The translations under genes were made by a program, and so were the position numbers. The notes beneath the pieces were generated by a model. The model ran no database searches and was not told where the DNA came from. It was given only the letters and a program-made list of their open reading frames with translations. From contig CAJKHT010000039.1 in assembly GCA_905199755.1 (NCBI GenBank), forward strand, positions 1-26,205: 26,205 nt of DNA, given 5' to 3'. Shown piece after piece: positions 16,716 to 24,347 of this stretch. The DNA is from an uncultured Eubacteriales bacterium. Its GTDB lineage: Bacteria > Bacillota > Clostridia > UBA1381. Numbering within the stretch: position 1 is the first letter of the stretch; every line of letters starts with the position of its first letter.

Positions 16716-17720
16716 TCAGTCGTTAAGTACGGTGCGCAGCTGTGTCACCTTGCGGGCCACATCGTCAAACTGAGCCGGTGTAAGCGATTGTGCACCGTCA
16801 CACAGCGCATGAATCGGATCATTGTGTACTTCAATCATAAGACCGTCCGCACCCGATGCCGCTGCCGCAAGCGCCATGGGTTTAACAAGCTTTGATATGC
16901 CCGTCGCATGGCTCGGATCGACTATTACGGGCAGGTGGCTGAGTTCTTTAAGCATGGGAACAGCGGATAAATCAAGAGTATTTCTTGTGTAGGTTTCAAA
17001 GGTTCTGATGCCGCGCTCACAGAGAATAACGTTCTGATTTCCCTCCGACATAATGTATTCGGCGCTCATCAGAAGCTCCTTTAATGTGTTTGCAAGACCT
17101 CTCTTAAGAAGTATCGGCTTGTTTGTTTTGCCAAGCTCCTTTAGCAGCTCAAAATTCTGCATGTTTCTTGCGCCTACCTGAATTACGTCCACATTCTCAA
17201 ACAGCGGAAGATGATTTGCATTCATAATTTCCGTAACAATCGGCATGCCGGTGGTCTTTTTTGCTTCAAGCAGCAATTCTATGCCGTCGGCGCGGAGTCC
17301 CTGAAAGTCGTAGGGGGAGGTACGCGGCTTGAAAGCACCGCCGCGAAGCAATGCTGCTCCCGATTCCTTTACGGCTTTTGCAATTTCGATTATCTGATTT
17401 TCCGATTCAACAGAACACGGTCCCGCAATCATGCAGAAGCTGCCTCTGCCGATTTTTACTCCGTTTACGTCAATGACCGTATCATCAGGGTGAAATTTTC
17501 TGTTGCACTGCTTGAACGGCTCTGTAACTCGTTTTACCGATTCCACAATGTCAAGGCTGCCGAGCAGGTCCATGTCTATTGAGCCTGTGTCACCCACCAG
17601 ACCGAGAACAGTGTAATCCTGTCCTTTGGAGACATGCACCTCCAGGTTTTTCTGCTCCAGCCATGAAATAAGGCTGTTTTTCTGTTCCTCCGTGGTATTT
17701 GGCTTTAATACTGCAATCAT
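16716..17720 (-). CDS. aroF: 3-deoxy-7-phosphoheptulonate (DAHP) synthase
   Basis: A 334-aa first enzyme of the shikimate pathway, condensing phosphoenolpyruvate and erythrose 4-phosphate. An N-terminal regulatory ferredoxin-like domain (1 to about 70) precedes the TIM-barrel with AGPCSVES (99-106), RGGAFKPRTSPYDFQG (126-141) and the later CERGIRTFET and DPSHATG metal and substrate motifs. This is the type-I beta form, related to KDO8P synthase. It is the first gene of the aroF-tyrA operon, preceded by a Tyr-codon leader and attenuator. Confidence 0.95.
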   Translation of the reverse strand: MIAVLKPNTTEEQKNSLISWLEQKNLEVHVSKGQDYTVLGLVGDTGSIDMDLLGSLDIVESVKRVTEPFKQCNRKFHPDDTVIDVNGVKIGRGSFCMIAGPCSVESENQIIEIAKAVKESGAALLRGGAFKPRTSPYDFQGLRADGIELLLEAKKTTGMPIVTEIMNANHLPLFENVDVIQVGARNMQNFELLKELGKTNKPILLKRGLANTLKELLMSAEYIMSEGNQNVILCERGIRTFETYTRNTLDLSAVPMLKELSHLPVIVDPSHATGISKLVKPMALAAAASGADGLMIEVHNDPIHALCDGAQSLTPAQFDDVARKVTQLRTVLND

Positions 17721-17749
17721 TTTTTATACTTCCTTTCTTTTTGGTAAAC

Positions 17750-17776
17750 AAAAAAGCTGCACATGATTTGTGCAGC
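17750..17776 (-). terminator. attenuator terminator upstream of aroF
   Basis: On the minus strand, GCTGCACA (17769-17776), a 5-nt loop, TGTGCAGC (17756-17763), then six T (17750-17755), ending 29 bp before the aroF ATG. Its 5' arm and loop (17765-17776) are also complementary, with one mismatch in 12, to 17832-17843 inside the leader ORF, which can form an alternative antiterminator. Confidence 0.88.
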
Positions 17777-17819
17777 CTATATGCTTCTAAAATTCTTTCG
17801 GATAAAAATTTTAAATTGC

Positions 17820-17909
17820 TTAAAATTGCTTGCAGCACAAATCGCTATTACTCTTTGTAAAATAGTAATAGTAATAATATGCAAATGTAAACAATGCAAT
17901 ACTAAGCAT
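17820..17909 (-). CDS. tyrosine-rich leader peptide of the aroF-tyrA attenuator
   Basis: A 29-residue ORF, ATG 17907-17909, TAA 17820-17822, with GGAAAGGAAA 6 bp upstream. It reads Met-Leu-Ser-Ile-Ala-Leu, then FTFAYYYYYYFT with six consecutive tyrosine codons (11-16; 17862-17879) flanked by three phenylalanines, then KSNSDLCCKQF. Codons 23-26 form the antiterminator arm. When charged tRNA-Tyr is short, a ribosome would stall on the Tyr run and leave 17832-17843 free to pair with 17765-17776, opening the terminator; with tyrosine plentiful it would reach the stop codon and cover that arm. The gene downstream makes the precursor of tyrosine, which fits. The mechanism is inference from the sequence. 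Confidence 0.88.
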   Translation of the reverse strand: MLSIALFTFAYYYYYYFTKSNSDLCCKQF

Positions 17910-17955
17910 TTTAATTTCCTTTCCGCCGCAAATGCGATATAATAATTTTTTTCTC

Positions 17956-17984
17956 ATTATACCACCCGAATGCCGATAAGTCAA
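17956..17984 (-). promoter_or_regulatory. promoter of the aroF-tyrA operon
   Basis: TTGACT (17979-17984) and TATAAT (17956-17961) on the minus strand at 17-bp spacing, about 47 bp before the leader ATG. The expected 5' UTR carries the leader peptide. Confidence 0.85.
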
Positions 17985-18063
17985 TACCTAAATTCAATTT
18001 TTTTTATATCATACAAAATAAACAAAAATCATTATCGTTAATGTGCCTGTTGCACAAACTTTT

Positions 18064-18083
18064 ACGTTTGTTTGCAAAAACGT
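18064..18083 (+). promoter_or_regulatory. possible operator before the GH1 gene
   Basis: An imperfect 20-bp inverted repeat, ACGTTT at one end and AAACGT at the other, 7 of 10 pairs matching, directly before and touching the -35 hexamer. It might be an operator of a local sugar regulator, but no regulator gene is beside it. Confidence 0.35.
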
Positions 18084-18111
18084 TGAAATTTGTGTATGTC
18101 TGTGCTATAAT
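18083..18111 (+). promoter_or_regulatory. promoter of the GH1 gene
   Basis: TTGAAA (18083-18088), a 17-bp spacer and TATAAT (18106-18111), about 35 bp before the ATG. Confidence 0.8.
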
Positions 18112-18146
18112 TCGTTTGAAATTTAACACGGAACGGAGAATTTTTT

Positions 18147-19406
18147 ATGTACGATATTTTTTCAATAAAGGATTTCAGCTTCCCCGATAATTTTATCTGG
18201 GGCAGCGGCTATGCCGGACATCAGGTTGAAGGAAACAATATACACAGTCAAAACTGGAAAAGGGAGCAGGAGGGAGCCACTTTGGAAAAATCGGGGCTTG
18301 CCTGCAACAGCTATGAGCTTTTTGAGACGGATGCACGGCTTGTAAAGGAACTGGGACACCGGGCATTCAGGACTTCTGTAGAATGGAGCAGAATTGAGCC
18401 TGAGGAGGGTGTCATTGATGAAGAGGCTGTTAACCATTATATAAAGTTTTTCTCGTCTTTAAAGGAAAAGGGAATAAAAGTATTTGCCACTTTGGTGCAT
18501 TTCACCGTGCCGCTTTGGTTTTCGGAGAAAAAAAGCTTTGGTGACATAAATAATATGAAGTATTTTGAGCGGCACCTTGAATACATAGTTCCAAAGCTTG
18601 CGCCTTATGTTGATTACTGGAACGTGATGAATGAATTTAACCTGATTGAAGATGTGGATTTTAAGCTGAATTATCTGCGTTTTCACGCACACGGTTATCA
18701 TATAATAAAGAAATATTCCAAAGCGCCGGTAAGCTCCGCACATGCGCTTGTGGACTATTATCCGAAGCGGCGGTTCAGCGAGCCGGATAATCTTATGGCA
18801 AAGTACCGCGATTACTGCGGCAACGAATTTTTCTTCCATGCAATACGTACCGGAGAGATTGTTTATCCGCATCATGATGAGGTAATTGACCCGGATGTAA
18901 AGGGAAGTGTGGATTTTTGGTCGATAAATATGTATACGCGTGAGATGGTAGATGCGCGCCTGCATAACGGTCACGGCAAGCCGTTTGACCATAAAAGGCT
19001 GCGTATGATAGATATGGATTTTTATCTTGAAGAAATGTTCCCGGAGTGCTTTATAGATAATCTTTCGCGCCTTACGGACAAACCGGTTATCATAACCGAG
19101 AACGGCTGTTCTTGCGATGATGACCGTTTCAGAATAGTTTATACCGCGCTTCATCTGTCGGCGCTTGCCGAGGCAATTAAAAACGGCGCCGATGTAAGAG
19201 GGTATCTGCACTGGTCACTGCTGGATAATTATGAATGGAGCTCCTTTAAACCGCGTTTCGGACTGTGCAGCGTTGATTTTAAAACCTTTGAGCGTACTCC
19301 GAAAAACAGTGCATATTTCTACCGTGACATTATAGAACACAACGGATTTAATCAGAATATTTTAAGAAAATATTTAAAAGAAATGCCGTCGCTGGCAATA
19401 AAATAA
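18147..19406 (+). CDS. glycoside hydrolase family 1 (beta-glucosidase-like)
   Basis: A 419-aa cytoplasmic retaining glycosidase; GH1 enzymes hydrolyse beta-glucosides, beta-galactosides or their 6-phosphates. The N-terminus FPDNFIWGSGYAGHQVEG is the family signature. The acid/base glutamate is in NVMNEFN (the usual NEP reads NEF here), and the nucleophile is in IITENGC. HFTVPLWF and WSLLDNYEWSSFKPRFGL are the other conserved stretches. It is slightly shorter than typical (about 450 aa). There is no PTS or transporter beside it, so substrate and phosphorylation state are unclear. CGGAGAA precedes the ATG. Confidence 0.9.
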   Translation: MYDIFSIKDFSFPDNFIWGSGYAGHQVEGNNIHSQNWKREQEGATLEKSGLACNSYELFETDARLVKELGHRAFRTSVEWSRIEPEEGVIDEEAVNHYIKFFSSLKEKGIKVFATLVHFTVPLWFSEKKSFGDINNMKYFERHLEYIVPKLAPYVDYWNVMNEFNLIEDVDFKLNYLRFHAHGYHIIKKYSKAPVSSAHALVDYYPKRRFSEPDNLMAKYRDYCGNEFFFHAIRTGEIVYPHHDEVIDPDVKGSVDFWSINMYTREMVDARLHNGHGKPFDHKRLRMIDMDFYLEEMFPECFIDNLSRLTDKPVIITENGCSCDDDRFRIVYTALHLSALAEAIKNGADVRGYLHWSLLDNYEWSSFKPRFGLCSVDFKTFERTPKNSAYFYRDIIEHNGFNQNILRKYLKEMPSLAIK

Positions 19407-19410
19407 ACAA

Positions 19411-19445
19411 AAAAACGGGCCGATAAAACGGTCCGTTTTTTTTTT
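19411..19445. terminator. bidirectional terminator
   Basis: An 11-bp stem with one G-T pair (19411-19421 with 19430-19440; arms AAAAACGGGCC and GGTCCGTTTTT), an 8-nt loop and a run of T after it, between convergent GH1 and groEL. Confidence 0.88.
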
Positions 19446-19453
19446 GTTTTTTA

Positions 19454-21082
19454 TTAATACATGCCGCCCATAGCTGCCGGATCCATAGCCGGTGCAGCTG
19501 CCGGAGGTTCGGGCTTGTCGGCAACAAGGCTTTCGGTTGTGAGTACCATTGATGCAACAGATGCAGCATTCTGCAATGCCGAACGTGTTACCTTTACAGG
19601 ATCGACAATACCCATTGAAAGCATATCGCCGTATTCCGAAGTCAATGCATTGTAGCCTTCGCCGGGCTTGCACTGCTTAACCTTATCAACGATTACGGCA
19701 CCCTCGAGTCCCGCATTCTTTGCAATCTGCCATGCCGGTTCTTCAAGAGCTTTCAGTACAATCTGAACACCTGTCTTTTCATCGCCCTCTGTTTCGGCAA
19801 GAAGCTTCTCAACACTGGGGATAACATCAATATAGCTTGTGCCGCCGCCTGCGATTATACCTTCTTCAACGGCTGCTTTTGTAGCTGCGAGTGCGTCCTC
19901 AATTCTGAGCTTCATTTCTTTCATTTCGGTTTCAGTAGCGGCACCTACTCTGATTACCGCAACTCCGCCTGCAAGCTTTGCAAGTCTTTCCTGAAGCTTT
20001 TCTTTGTCAAATTCCGATGTGGAAGCTTCAATAGCGTTCTTTATAACCTTTACACGGTCTGCAATAGCGTCCTTTGAGCCTGCGCCGCCTACGATTATTG
20101 TATTCTCTTTCTGAATCTTAACCTGTTTTGCACTTCCGAGCTGATCAATCTGTGTATCTTTAAGCTCCAGACCAAGCTCCTCACTGATTACCTGACCGCC
20201 TGTGAGAATTGCAATATCCTGCAACATTTCCTTGCGTCTGTCACCGAATCCGGGTGCTTTTACGGGAACGCATGTAAATGTACCTCTTAATTTATTTACG
20301 ATTAATGTAGATAATGCTTCACCCTCAACGTCCTCGGCAATTATTACCATTTTCTTTCCTGCCTGAACAACCTGCTCCAGAAGAGGGAGAATTTCCTGAA
20401 TGTTTGAAATTTTCTTATCTGTTATAAGTATAAGCGCATCATCGAGAACAGCTTCCATTTTGTCTGTATCTGTTACCATGTACGGGGTAATATATCCGCG
20501 GTCAAACTGCATACCTTCAACAATTTCAGAATATGTTTCGGCAGTTTTTGACTCCTCAACCGTGATTACACCGTCAGATGTAACCTTTTCCATAGCATCG
20601 GCAATCAGCTTGCCTACTTCTTCATTTGCGGCAGATACCGAAGCAACTCTTGCAATATCGTCCTTGCCCGATACTTTCTTTGCGGTAGCAACAAGCTTTT
20701 CAACAGCTGCATCTACCGCTTTCTGAATACCCTTTCTTACTATCATGGGGTTAGCACCGGCAGCAACATTTTTAAGACCTTCTCTTACAAGAGCCTGTGC
20801 AAGCAGGGTAGCTGTTGTTGTACCGTCACCGGCTACGTCATTTGTCTTTGTTGCAACTTCTTTTACAAGCTGTGCACCCATATTTTCAAACGGATCTTCA
20901 AGCTCTATTTCCTTTGCGATTGTAACGCCGTCGTTTGTGATGAGCGGTGAACCGAATTTCTTGCCCAAAACAACGTTTCTGCCCTTAGGTCCCAATGTGA
21001 TTTTTACTGTATCCGCAAGCTGGTTAATGCCCTTTTCAAGTGAATGTCTTGCGTCCTGTCCGTATTTGATTTCCTTTGCCAT
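19454..21082 (-). CDS. groEL: chaperonin GroEL (Hsp60)
   Basis: A 542-aa ATP-dependent chaperonin forming the 14-mer folding cage with GroES. Conserved landmarks are the N-terminal AKEIKYGQDAR, the ATP-site VAGDGTTTATLLAQAL, the apical domain GGQVISEELGLEL and the C-terminal MVLTTESLVADKP. The tail is Pro/Ala-rich and ends PAAMGGMY rather than a long GGM repeat. Full length and in tandem with groES, 21 bp downstream of its stop, under the same CIRCE operator. Confidence 0.98.
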   Translation of the reverse strand: MAKEIKYGQDARHSLEKGINQLADTVKITLGPKGRNVVLGKKFGSPLITNDGVTIAKEIELEDPFENMGAQLVKEVATKTNDVAGDGTTTATLLAQALVREGLKNVAAGANPMIVRKGIQKAVDAAVEKLVATAKKVSGKDDIARVASVSAANEEVGKLIADAMEKVTSDGVITVEESKTAETYSEIVEGMQFDRGYITPYMVTDTDKMEAVLDDALILITDKKISNIQEILPLLEQVVQAGKKMVIIAEDVEGEALSTLIVNKLRGTFTCVPVKAPGFGDRRKEMLQDIAILTGGQVISEELGLELKDTQIDQLGSAKQVKIQKENTIIVGGAGSKDAIADRVKVIKNAIEASTSEFDKEKLQERLAKLAGGVAVIRVGAATETEMKEMKLRIEDALAATKAAVEEGIIAGGGTSYIDVIPSVEKLLAETEGDEKTGVQIVLKALEEPAWQIAKNAGLEGAVIVDKVKQCKPGEGYNALTSEYGDMLSMGIVDPVKVTRSALQNAASVASMVLTTESLVADKPEPPAAAPAMDPAAMGGMY

Positions 21083-21103
21083 AATAAATTCCTCCCTTTA
21101 AGC

Positions 21104-21388
21104 TTATTCAACTATCGCCAAAACGTCCGATTGTCTTAAAATAGTATATTCTTCGCCGTCAACCTTTACTTCCGTGCCGGCATATTTTGAAATAAGCACT
21201 TTATCTCCGACAGCTACCTCCATAGTAACCTCTTTACCGTCAACAACTCCGCCGGGACCGGCAGCAACAATTTCAGCCACCTGCGGCTTTTCCTGCGCCT
21301 TAGAGGTCAGAATAATTCCGCCTTTTGTTGTTTCTTCAGCTTCAAGCATCTTTACTACAACTCTGTCTGCTAATGGTTTGATATTCAT
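21104..21388 (-). CDS. groES: co-chaperonin GroES (Hsp10)
   Basis: A 94-aa lid of the GroEL cage, start MNIKPLADRVVVKMLEAEE with the mobile loop TTKGGIILTSKAQEKPQ and the roof-turn region following. ATG 21388 is chosen because GGAGGTAAA lies upstream; the longer frame would add 10 residues without support. First gene of the operon. Confidence 0.97.
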   Translation of the reverse strand: MNIKPLADRVVVKMLEAEETTKGGIILTSKAQEKPQVAEIVAAGPGGVVDGKEVTMEVAVGDKVLISKYAGTEVKVDGEEYTILRQSDVLAIVE

Positions 21389-21425
21389 AATATATTTACC
21401 TCCTCGAATTTTACACAATCAGTTG

Positions 21426-21452
21426 TTAGCAATCAACCTCATTGAGTGCTAA
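21426..21452 (-). promoter_or_regulatory. CIRCE operator (HrcA site)
   Basis: On the minus strand TTAGCACTC-N9-GATTGCTAA, the CIRCE consensus except one base in the second arm (consensus GAGTGCTAA). The symmetry extends outward to 21420-21458 (CAGTTG/CAACTG). It lies 38 bp before the groES start, so HrcA should repress groES-groEL. hrcA itself is not in the window. Confidence 0.93.
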
Positions 21453-21459
21453 CAACTGT

Positions 21460-21488
21460 ATTATGGTCTTTTTTCCATGAATAAGCAA
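21460..21488 (-). promoter_or_regulatory. promoter of groES-groEL
   Basis: TTGCTT (21483-21488) and CATAAT (21460-21465) on the minus strand, 17-bp spacing, directly upstream of CIRCE so that the transcript would start at the operator. Confidence 0.6.
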
Positions 21489-21592
21489 ATTTCAATTTTG
21501 GTATATTATAGGTATTTTTCTTTAAATTACTCAGTTTTTCTTTAAATTACTCCGTTTTTCTCTGATTGCACGTTTTAACAAAATGTTCATAA

Positions 21593-21949
21593 TTAAGATA
21601 CAAAGTTCTCAAACATAGCCTGTGCATCTTCTATGTTGTCAAAATTGACACCGTTTGTCAAATCCGCAATGTCATCTCCGGGGTATATGTTTTCGCTTAT
21701 TTTTTCGCTCGTTATCAGATGTTCTTCGCCGTCCTGTATGCTGTAAAAATTCAGCTCGCCGTTTTCGAGAACGATTCTGTAGGTTTGTTTTCCGCTTATG
21801 GCGGCATCGGCTGCCTTAACCGGCTCGGGGGTTACAAGAACAATATCTTTTTTTGAACCCATATTGCCGACGGCATAACCTCCGAAAAAAAATAATGCCG
21901 TCAATAATACATATGATGAAATAATAATGCTATTCTTTAAAATCTTCAT
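21593..21949 (-). CDS. small membrane-anchored protein, BofC C-terminal-like domain
   Basis: A 118-aa protein with an N-terminal signal-anchor (about 7-27, IIISSYVLLTALFFFGGYAVG) and a C-terminal domain of about 60 residues (YRIVLENGELNFYSI to MFENFVS) that resembles the C-terminal domain of BofC (PF08955): a short beta-strand pattern, a conserved acidic/Leu-Thr-x-Gly stretch and a final LEDF/FENF-x-S tail. BofC regulates sporulation signalling in B. subtilis, but this domain also occurs in unrelated small clostridial proteins, so no sporulation role is claimed. GGAG lies 6-7 bp before ATG 21949. It stands alone, divergent from blaI. Confidence 0.55.
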   Translation of the reverse strand: MKILKNSIIISSYVLLTALFFFGGYAVGNMGSKKDIVLVTPEPVKAADAAISGKQTYRIVLENGELNFYSIQDGEEHLITSEKISENIYPGDDIADLTNGVNFDNIEDAQAMFENFVS

Positions 21950-22067
21950 TGTACGCTCCGTTCCGCCGCGGTTTTGCGGCATAAATATCTTATTTTTTTA
22001 GAATTATGCCCCGTTTTGCACAGTTCAATACATATATTGGAAAATTGCCGCGCATTAAAAAAAAATC

Positions 22068-22111
22068 TTGACAAATGTAGCTAACTATGATATATTAACT
22101 ATAGTAGCTAC
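22068..22111 (+). promoter_or_regulatory. promoter and likely BlaI operator
   Basis: TTGACA (22068-22073), a 17-bp spacer and TATATT (22091-22096). A dyad overlaps them: GTAGCTAACTAT (22077-22088) and ATAGTAGCTAC (22101-22111), nearly inverted. TAACTAT(G/A)(A/G)TA also occurs as a direct repeat (22082-22092 and 22096-22106). BlaI/MecI operators are dyads of similar TACA/TGTA composition that cover the promoter, so autoregulation is likely. Confidence 0.75.
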
Positions 22112-22163
22112 GAGTGTAATTGCACTTAACAAAAAATCTTATGAATCATAAGGGGGCATTTAT

Positions 22164-22535
22164 ATGTCAAATGTAAAACATACAATTACCGATTCGGAAT
22201 ACACCATTATGAAAATTTTGTGGAAATCGGATAAGAAAATGACGGTGTCGGACGTTGTGGGAGTGCTTGACGGAAACGACTGGACACCGTCCACGGTTTC
22301 TACGTTTTTGCAGAGATTACTAAAAAAGAATGTTGTGTCCTGCGAAAAAAAGGGAAACACAAATTTGTATTATCCGATTTTGAAGCAAAATGATTATGAT
22401 ATGAGCGAAACGGAGAGCTTTTTATCGAAAATATATAAAGGCTCGGTTAAAAATCTCGTTGCGGCACTCTATGAAAACAAAAAACTTTCCAAAGAGGATA
22501 TGTCGGAGCTTAAAGATATGTTTGATTTGGAGTGA
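22164..22535 (+). CDS. BlaI/MecI/CopY family repressor
   Basis: A 123-aa winged-helix dimeric repressor. The N-terminal DNA-binding domain (about 5-78) starts ITDSEYTIMKILWKSDKKMTVSDVV and includes the recognition helix WTPSTVSTFLQRLLKKNVV. The C-terminal dimerisation helices follow (SETESFLSKIYKGSVKNLVAAL). This is the length of BlaI (about 126 aa). AAGGGGG precedes ATG 22164. It is the first gene of the operon with the M56 protease and sensors, whose start overlaps its stop, and probably represses its own promoter until cleaved by the protease. Targets beyond the operon are unknown; no beta-lactamase is present. Confidence 0.93.
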   Translation: MSNVKHTITDSEYTIMKILWKSDKKMTVSDVVGVLDGNDWTPSTVSTFLQRLLKKNVVSCEKKGNTNLYYPILKQNDYDMSETESFLSKIYKGSVKNLVAALYENKKLSKEDMSELKDMFDLE

Positions 22536-23377
22536 TAAATTTGTATGATGTTTTCAAAACAGTGCTTATATTAAGCCTGTTCGGCTTTGGAATATCGGCG
22601 CTGCTTTTGCTATTAAAGCCCGTTACCGCAAAGAAGCTGCCGGCAAGGTGGCAATACTGCGTATGGGTTGCCCTGCTGCTTTCAATGGTACTGCCCGCAT
22701 ATAAGCTGATACCTAAAAAAGAGGCGCAGAAGCTTTCAATAGTGACGCAAAATCAAGCGGTGCAGACCGAGATACAGCCGCAGACAGAAAACAATTCCGA
22801 TACGGTTGTAACCTATGACACACCGATTGAATACCGGGAGGTTAATCTGTCGCCGAAAATTTCAATACGGCTTTTTGACCTTATCGCATATATATGGGGC
22901 GCAGGCGTTCTCGTGTTTTTGCTTGTCGTCATTATAAGCTATTTCAGGTTTTTGTGCCGTAAAAACAAAAATGCGGTTAAAATTTCCGATAACAAGATAT
23001 TTTCGGAAGTAAAAAAGGAGCTTAAAATTAAAAGGCGTATCAGACTGAAAGCGTCATCGGATATAGGCTCGCCCATGCTTGTCGGTGTATTGTTTCCGAC
23101 AGTATTTATTCCCTGCCGGGAAATTCCGGATGACAATATGCGTATGGTGCTTTTGCACGAACTGACGCATTATAAGCGAAAGGATTTGCTTGTGAAATGG
23201 TTTGCGGTTTTTGTAAATTCCGTTCACTGGTTCAATCCGCTATGCTACCTTGCCTGCGCAAATTTAAGTGAAGCGTGTGAAGTATCGTGCGATATGTCGG
23301 TGACAAAATCTATGTCCGAAGATGAACAAAAGTTATATATGCAGACAATTCTTAATTTAGTCGAGGAAAGGAGCTAA
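22532..23377 (+). CDS. M56 (BlaR1/MecR1-like) metalloprotease, sensor domain missing
   Basis: A 281-aa membrane zinc protease of the BlaR1 family, which on signal detection would cut the BlaI repressor. Membrane helices lie near 6-28, 41-60 and 113-138, and a cytoplasmic protease domain holds HELTH (His209, Glu210, His213) and the downstream NPLCYLACANLSEACEVSCD with the likely third ligand and conserved Asp. GTG 22532 overlaps the blaI stop (GTGA). The chain ends right after the protease domain (ILNLVEERS): the fourth helix and the external penicillin-binding sensor of BlaR1 (about 585-600 aa) are absent. Those parts are encoded by the next two genes. The RBS of the next gene lies within its last codons. 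Confidence 0.9.
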   Translation: MINLYDVFKTVLILSLFGFGISALLLLLKPVTAKKLPARWQYCVWVALLLSMVLPAYKLIPKKEAQKLSIVTQNQAVQTEIQPQTENNSDTVVTYDTPIEYREVNLSPKISIRLFDLIAYIWGAGVLVFLLVVIISYFRFLCRKNKNAVKISDNKIFSEVKKELKIKRRIRLKASSDIGSPMLVGVLFPTVFIPCREIPDDNMRMVLLHELTHYKRKDLLVKWFAVFVNSVHWFNPLCYLACANLSEACEVSCDMSVTKSMSEDEQKLYMQTILNLVEERS

Positions 23378-23381
23378 AAAA

Positions 23382-23553
23382 ATGCTTGAAAATTTATATA
23401 CAACAAAAATGAGTGCAAATAAAAAGACATTGCAGAACAGGTTTACAAAAATCCGTAGGAAAAGCGGACGGATTTCAAAAATTATGGCGGCGGTGATGTC
23501 CTGCGCAGTTGCTGTGGCAATGCTTGGCGCAACCATTGTTATGGCGGCTGTTA
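23382..23553 (+). repeat. direct repeat, sensor TM-module copy 1
   Basis: About 170 bp with near identity to 24348-24519, including the start codon and the transmembrane module; most differences are silent. The similarity ends at the ectodomain boundary. The preceding ribosome binding sites are also alike. Confidence 0.9.
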
Positions 23554-24329
23554 CGGCAACCTATGAGAATCAAAATGAACAAATAAAATATGAAGTTTAC
23601 AATGGTAGTAATATGATTTCTCTAACCAATACCCCGATTATTTATGGCAATAGCTACTATTTGCCATTGCGTGAAACATTAAATGCTTTCGGTATAAATG
23701 ACATACAATGGGACGGCGGAAAAATTACAATTTCTATGCCACATTCTCAAAAAGAAGGCTTTTATGCGGATAAATGCGAAATAGCTATCGGCAGCGATTA
23801 TATAACCTATTCGGACGGACCGGCGTCAAATCGCACAATGAGTGCAGTACCGATATTACAAGACGGCATTACTTATGTAAGCGAGTTTTTCTTTGAGGAT
23901 TTAATGAGAGCAGGACAAATTCCGAATTTCAAATTTAATGTTATAAGAGATTTAACTCCCGAAACCTATTATAAACCGGGTGAAGAAGTATTTATAGGTA
24001 CATTGGCTCAGCAGGAGCGATTTTCGCCCGATACGCCCATTAAACGAATTATAACGGACGAAAACGGAAATACGGTAGCGGTAATTACAGTTGAAAATCA
24101 ACAACCGCAAAAATTAAACTCAATACAAACGGATGGTGACATTGTCAACGCAGGTGGTTACGGTGAATTATTCAACATTTGCGGAACAATTATAACGGCT
24201 GACGGAAAACACATATATAAAAATAACGGTATTATTATATATAATAATAACAACGATAGAATAGCTTTTATCCCTGTTATATGGCAAATCAATATACCCA
24301 AAGCAGATTTTTCTGCTTTGAATAATTGA
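23382..24329 (+). CDS. sensor subunit A: TM helix plus stalk ectodomain
   Basis: A 315-aa protein that would complete the truncated M56 receptor. Residues 1-57 (basic SANKKTLQNRFTKIRR then the hydrophobic helix about 33-56, IMAAVMSCAVAVAMLGATIV) match the linker and fourth helix that follow the protease domain in BlaR1 proteins. The ectodomain (58-315) has a copper-amine-oxidase-like stalk motif with SYYLPLRETLNAFGINDIQWDGG (about 90-113) and no penicillin-binding SxxK. It starts 4 bp after the M56 stop with AAAGGAG inside the upstream gene, so it is coupled. Residues 1-57 are almost the same as in the next gene; the ectodomains are not. Confidence 0.85.
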   Translation: MLENLYTTKMSANKKTLQNRFTKIRRKSGRISKIMAAVMSCAVAVAMLGATIVMAAVTATYENQNEQIKYEVYNGSNMISLTNTPIIYGNSYYLPLRETLNAFGINDIQWDGGKITISMPHSQKEGFYADKCEIAIGSDYITYSDGPASNRTMSAVPILQDGITYVSEFFFEDLMRAGQIPNFKFNVIRDLTPETYYKPGEEVFIGTLAQQERFSPDTPIKRIITDENGNTVAVITVENQQPQKLNSIQTDGDIVNAGGYGELFNICGTIITADGKHIYKNNGIIIYNNNNDRIAFIPVIWQINIPKADFSALNN

Positions 24330-24347
24330 CGAAAAGGAGGCAAAAAA

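Noticed and set aside
17590..17838. An 82-aa open frame on the minus strand covering the aroF leader region.
   Set aside because: It overlaps the start of aroF and the terminator, uses a different frame from the leader peptide and has no RBS that fits; it is a shadow.
17956..17970. GGGTGGTA on the minus strand upstream of aroF resembles the T-box element GGGTGGNACCGCG.
   Set aside because: It lies between the -35 and -10 hexamers, so it would not be transcribed, and the CCGCG part and a specifier stem are absent. The leader peptide explains the region better.
18070..18090. A catabolite-responsive element (cre) in the GH1 promoter.
   Set aside because: TTGCAA and CG are present but the spacing does not match the WTGNAANCGNWNNCW consensus.
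23361..23390. A programmed frameshift or sequencing error joining the M56 gene to sensor A.
   Set aside because: A good RBS (AAAGGAG, 8-bp spacing) lies just before a separate ATG, and sensor B repeats the same start with its own RBS, so the split looks genuine.
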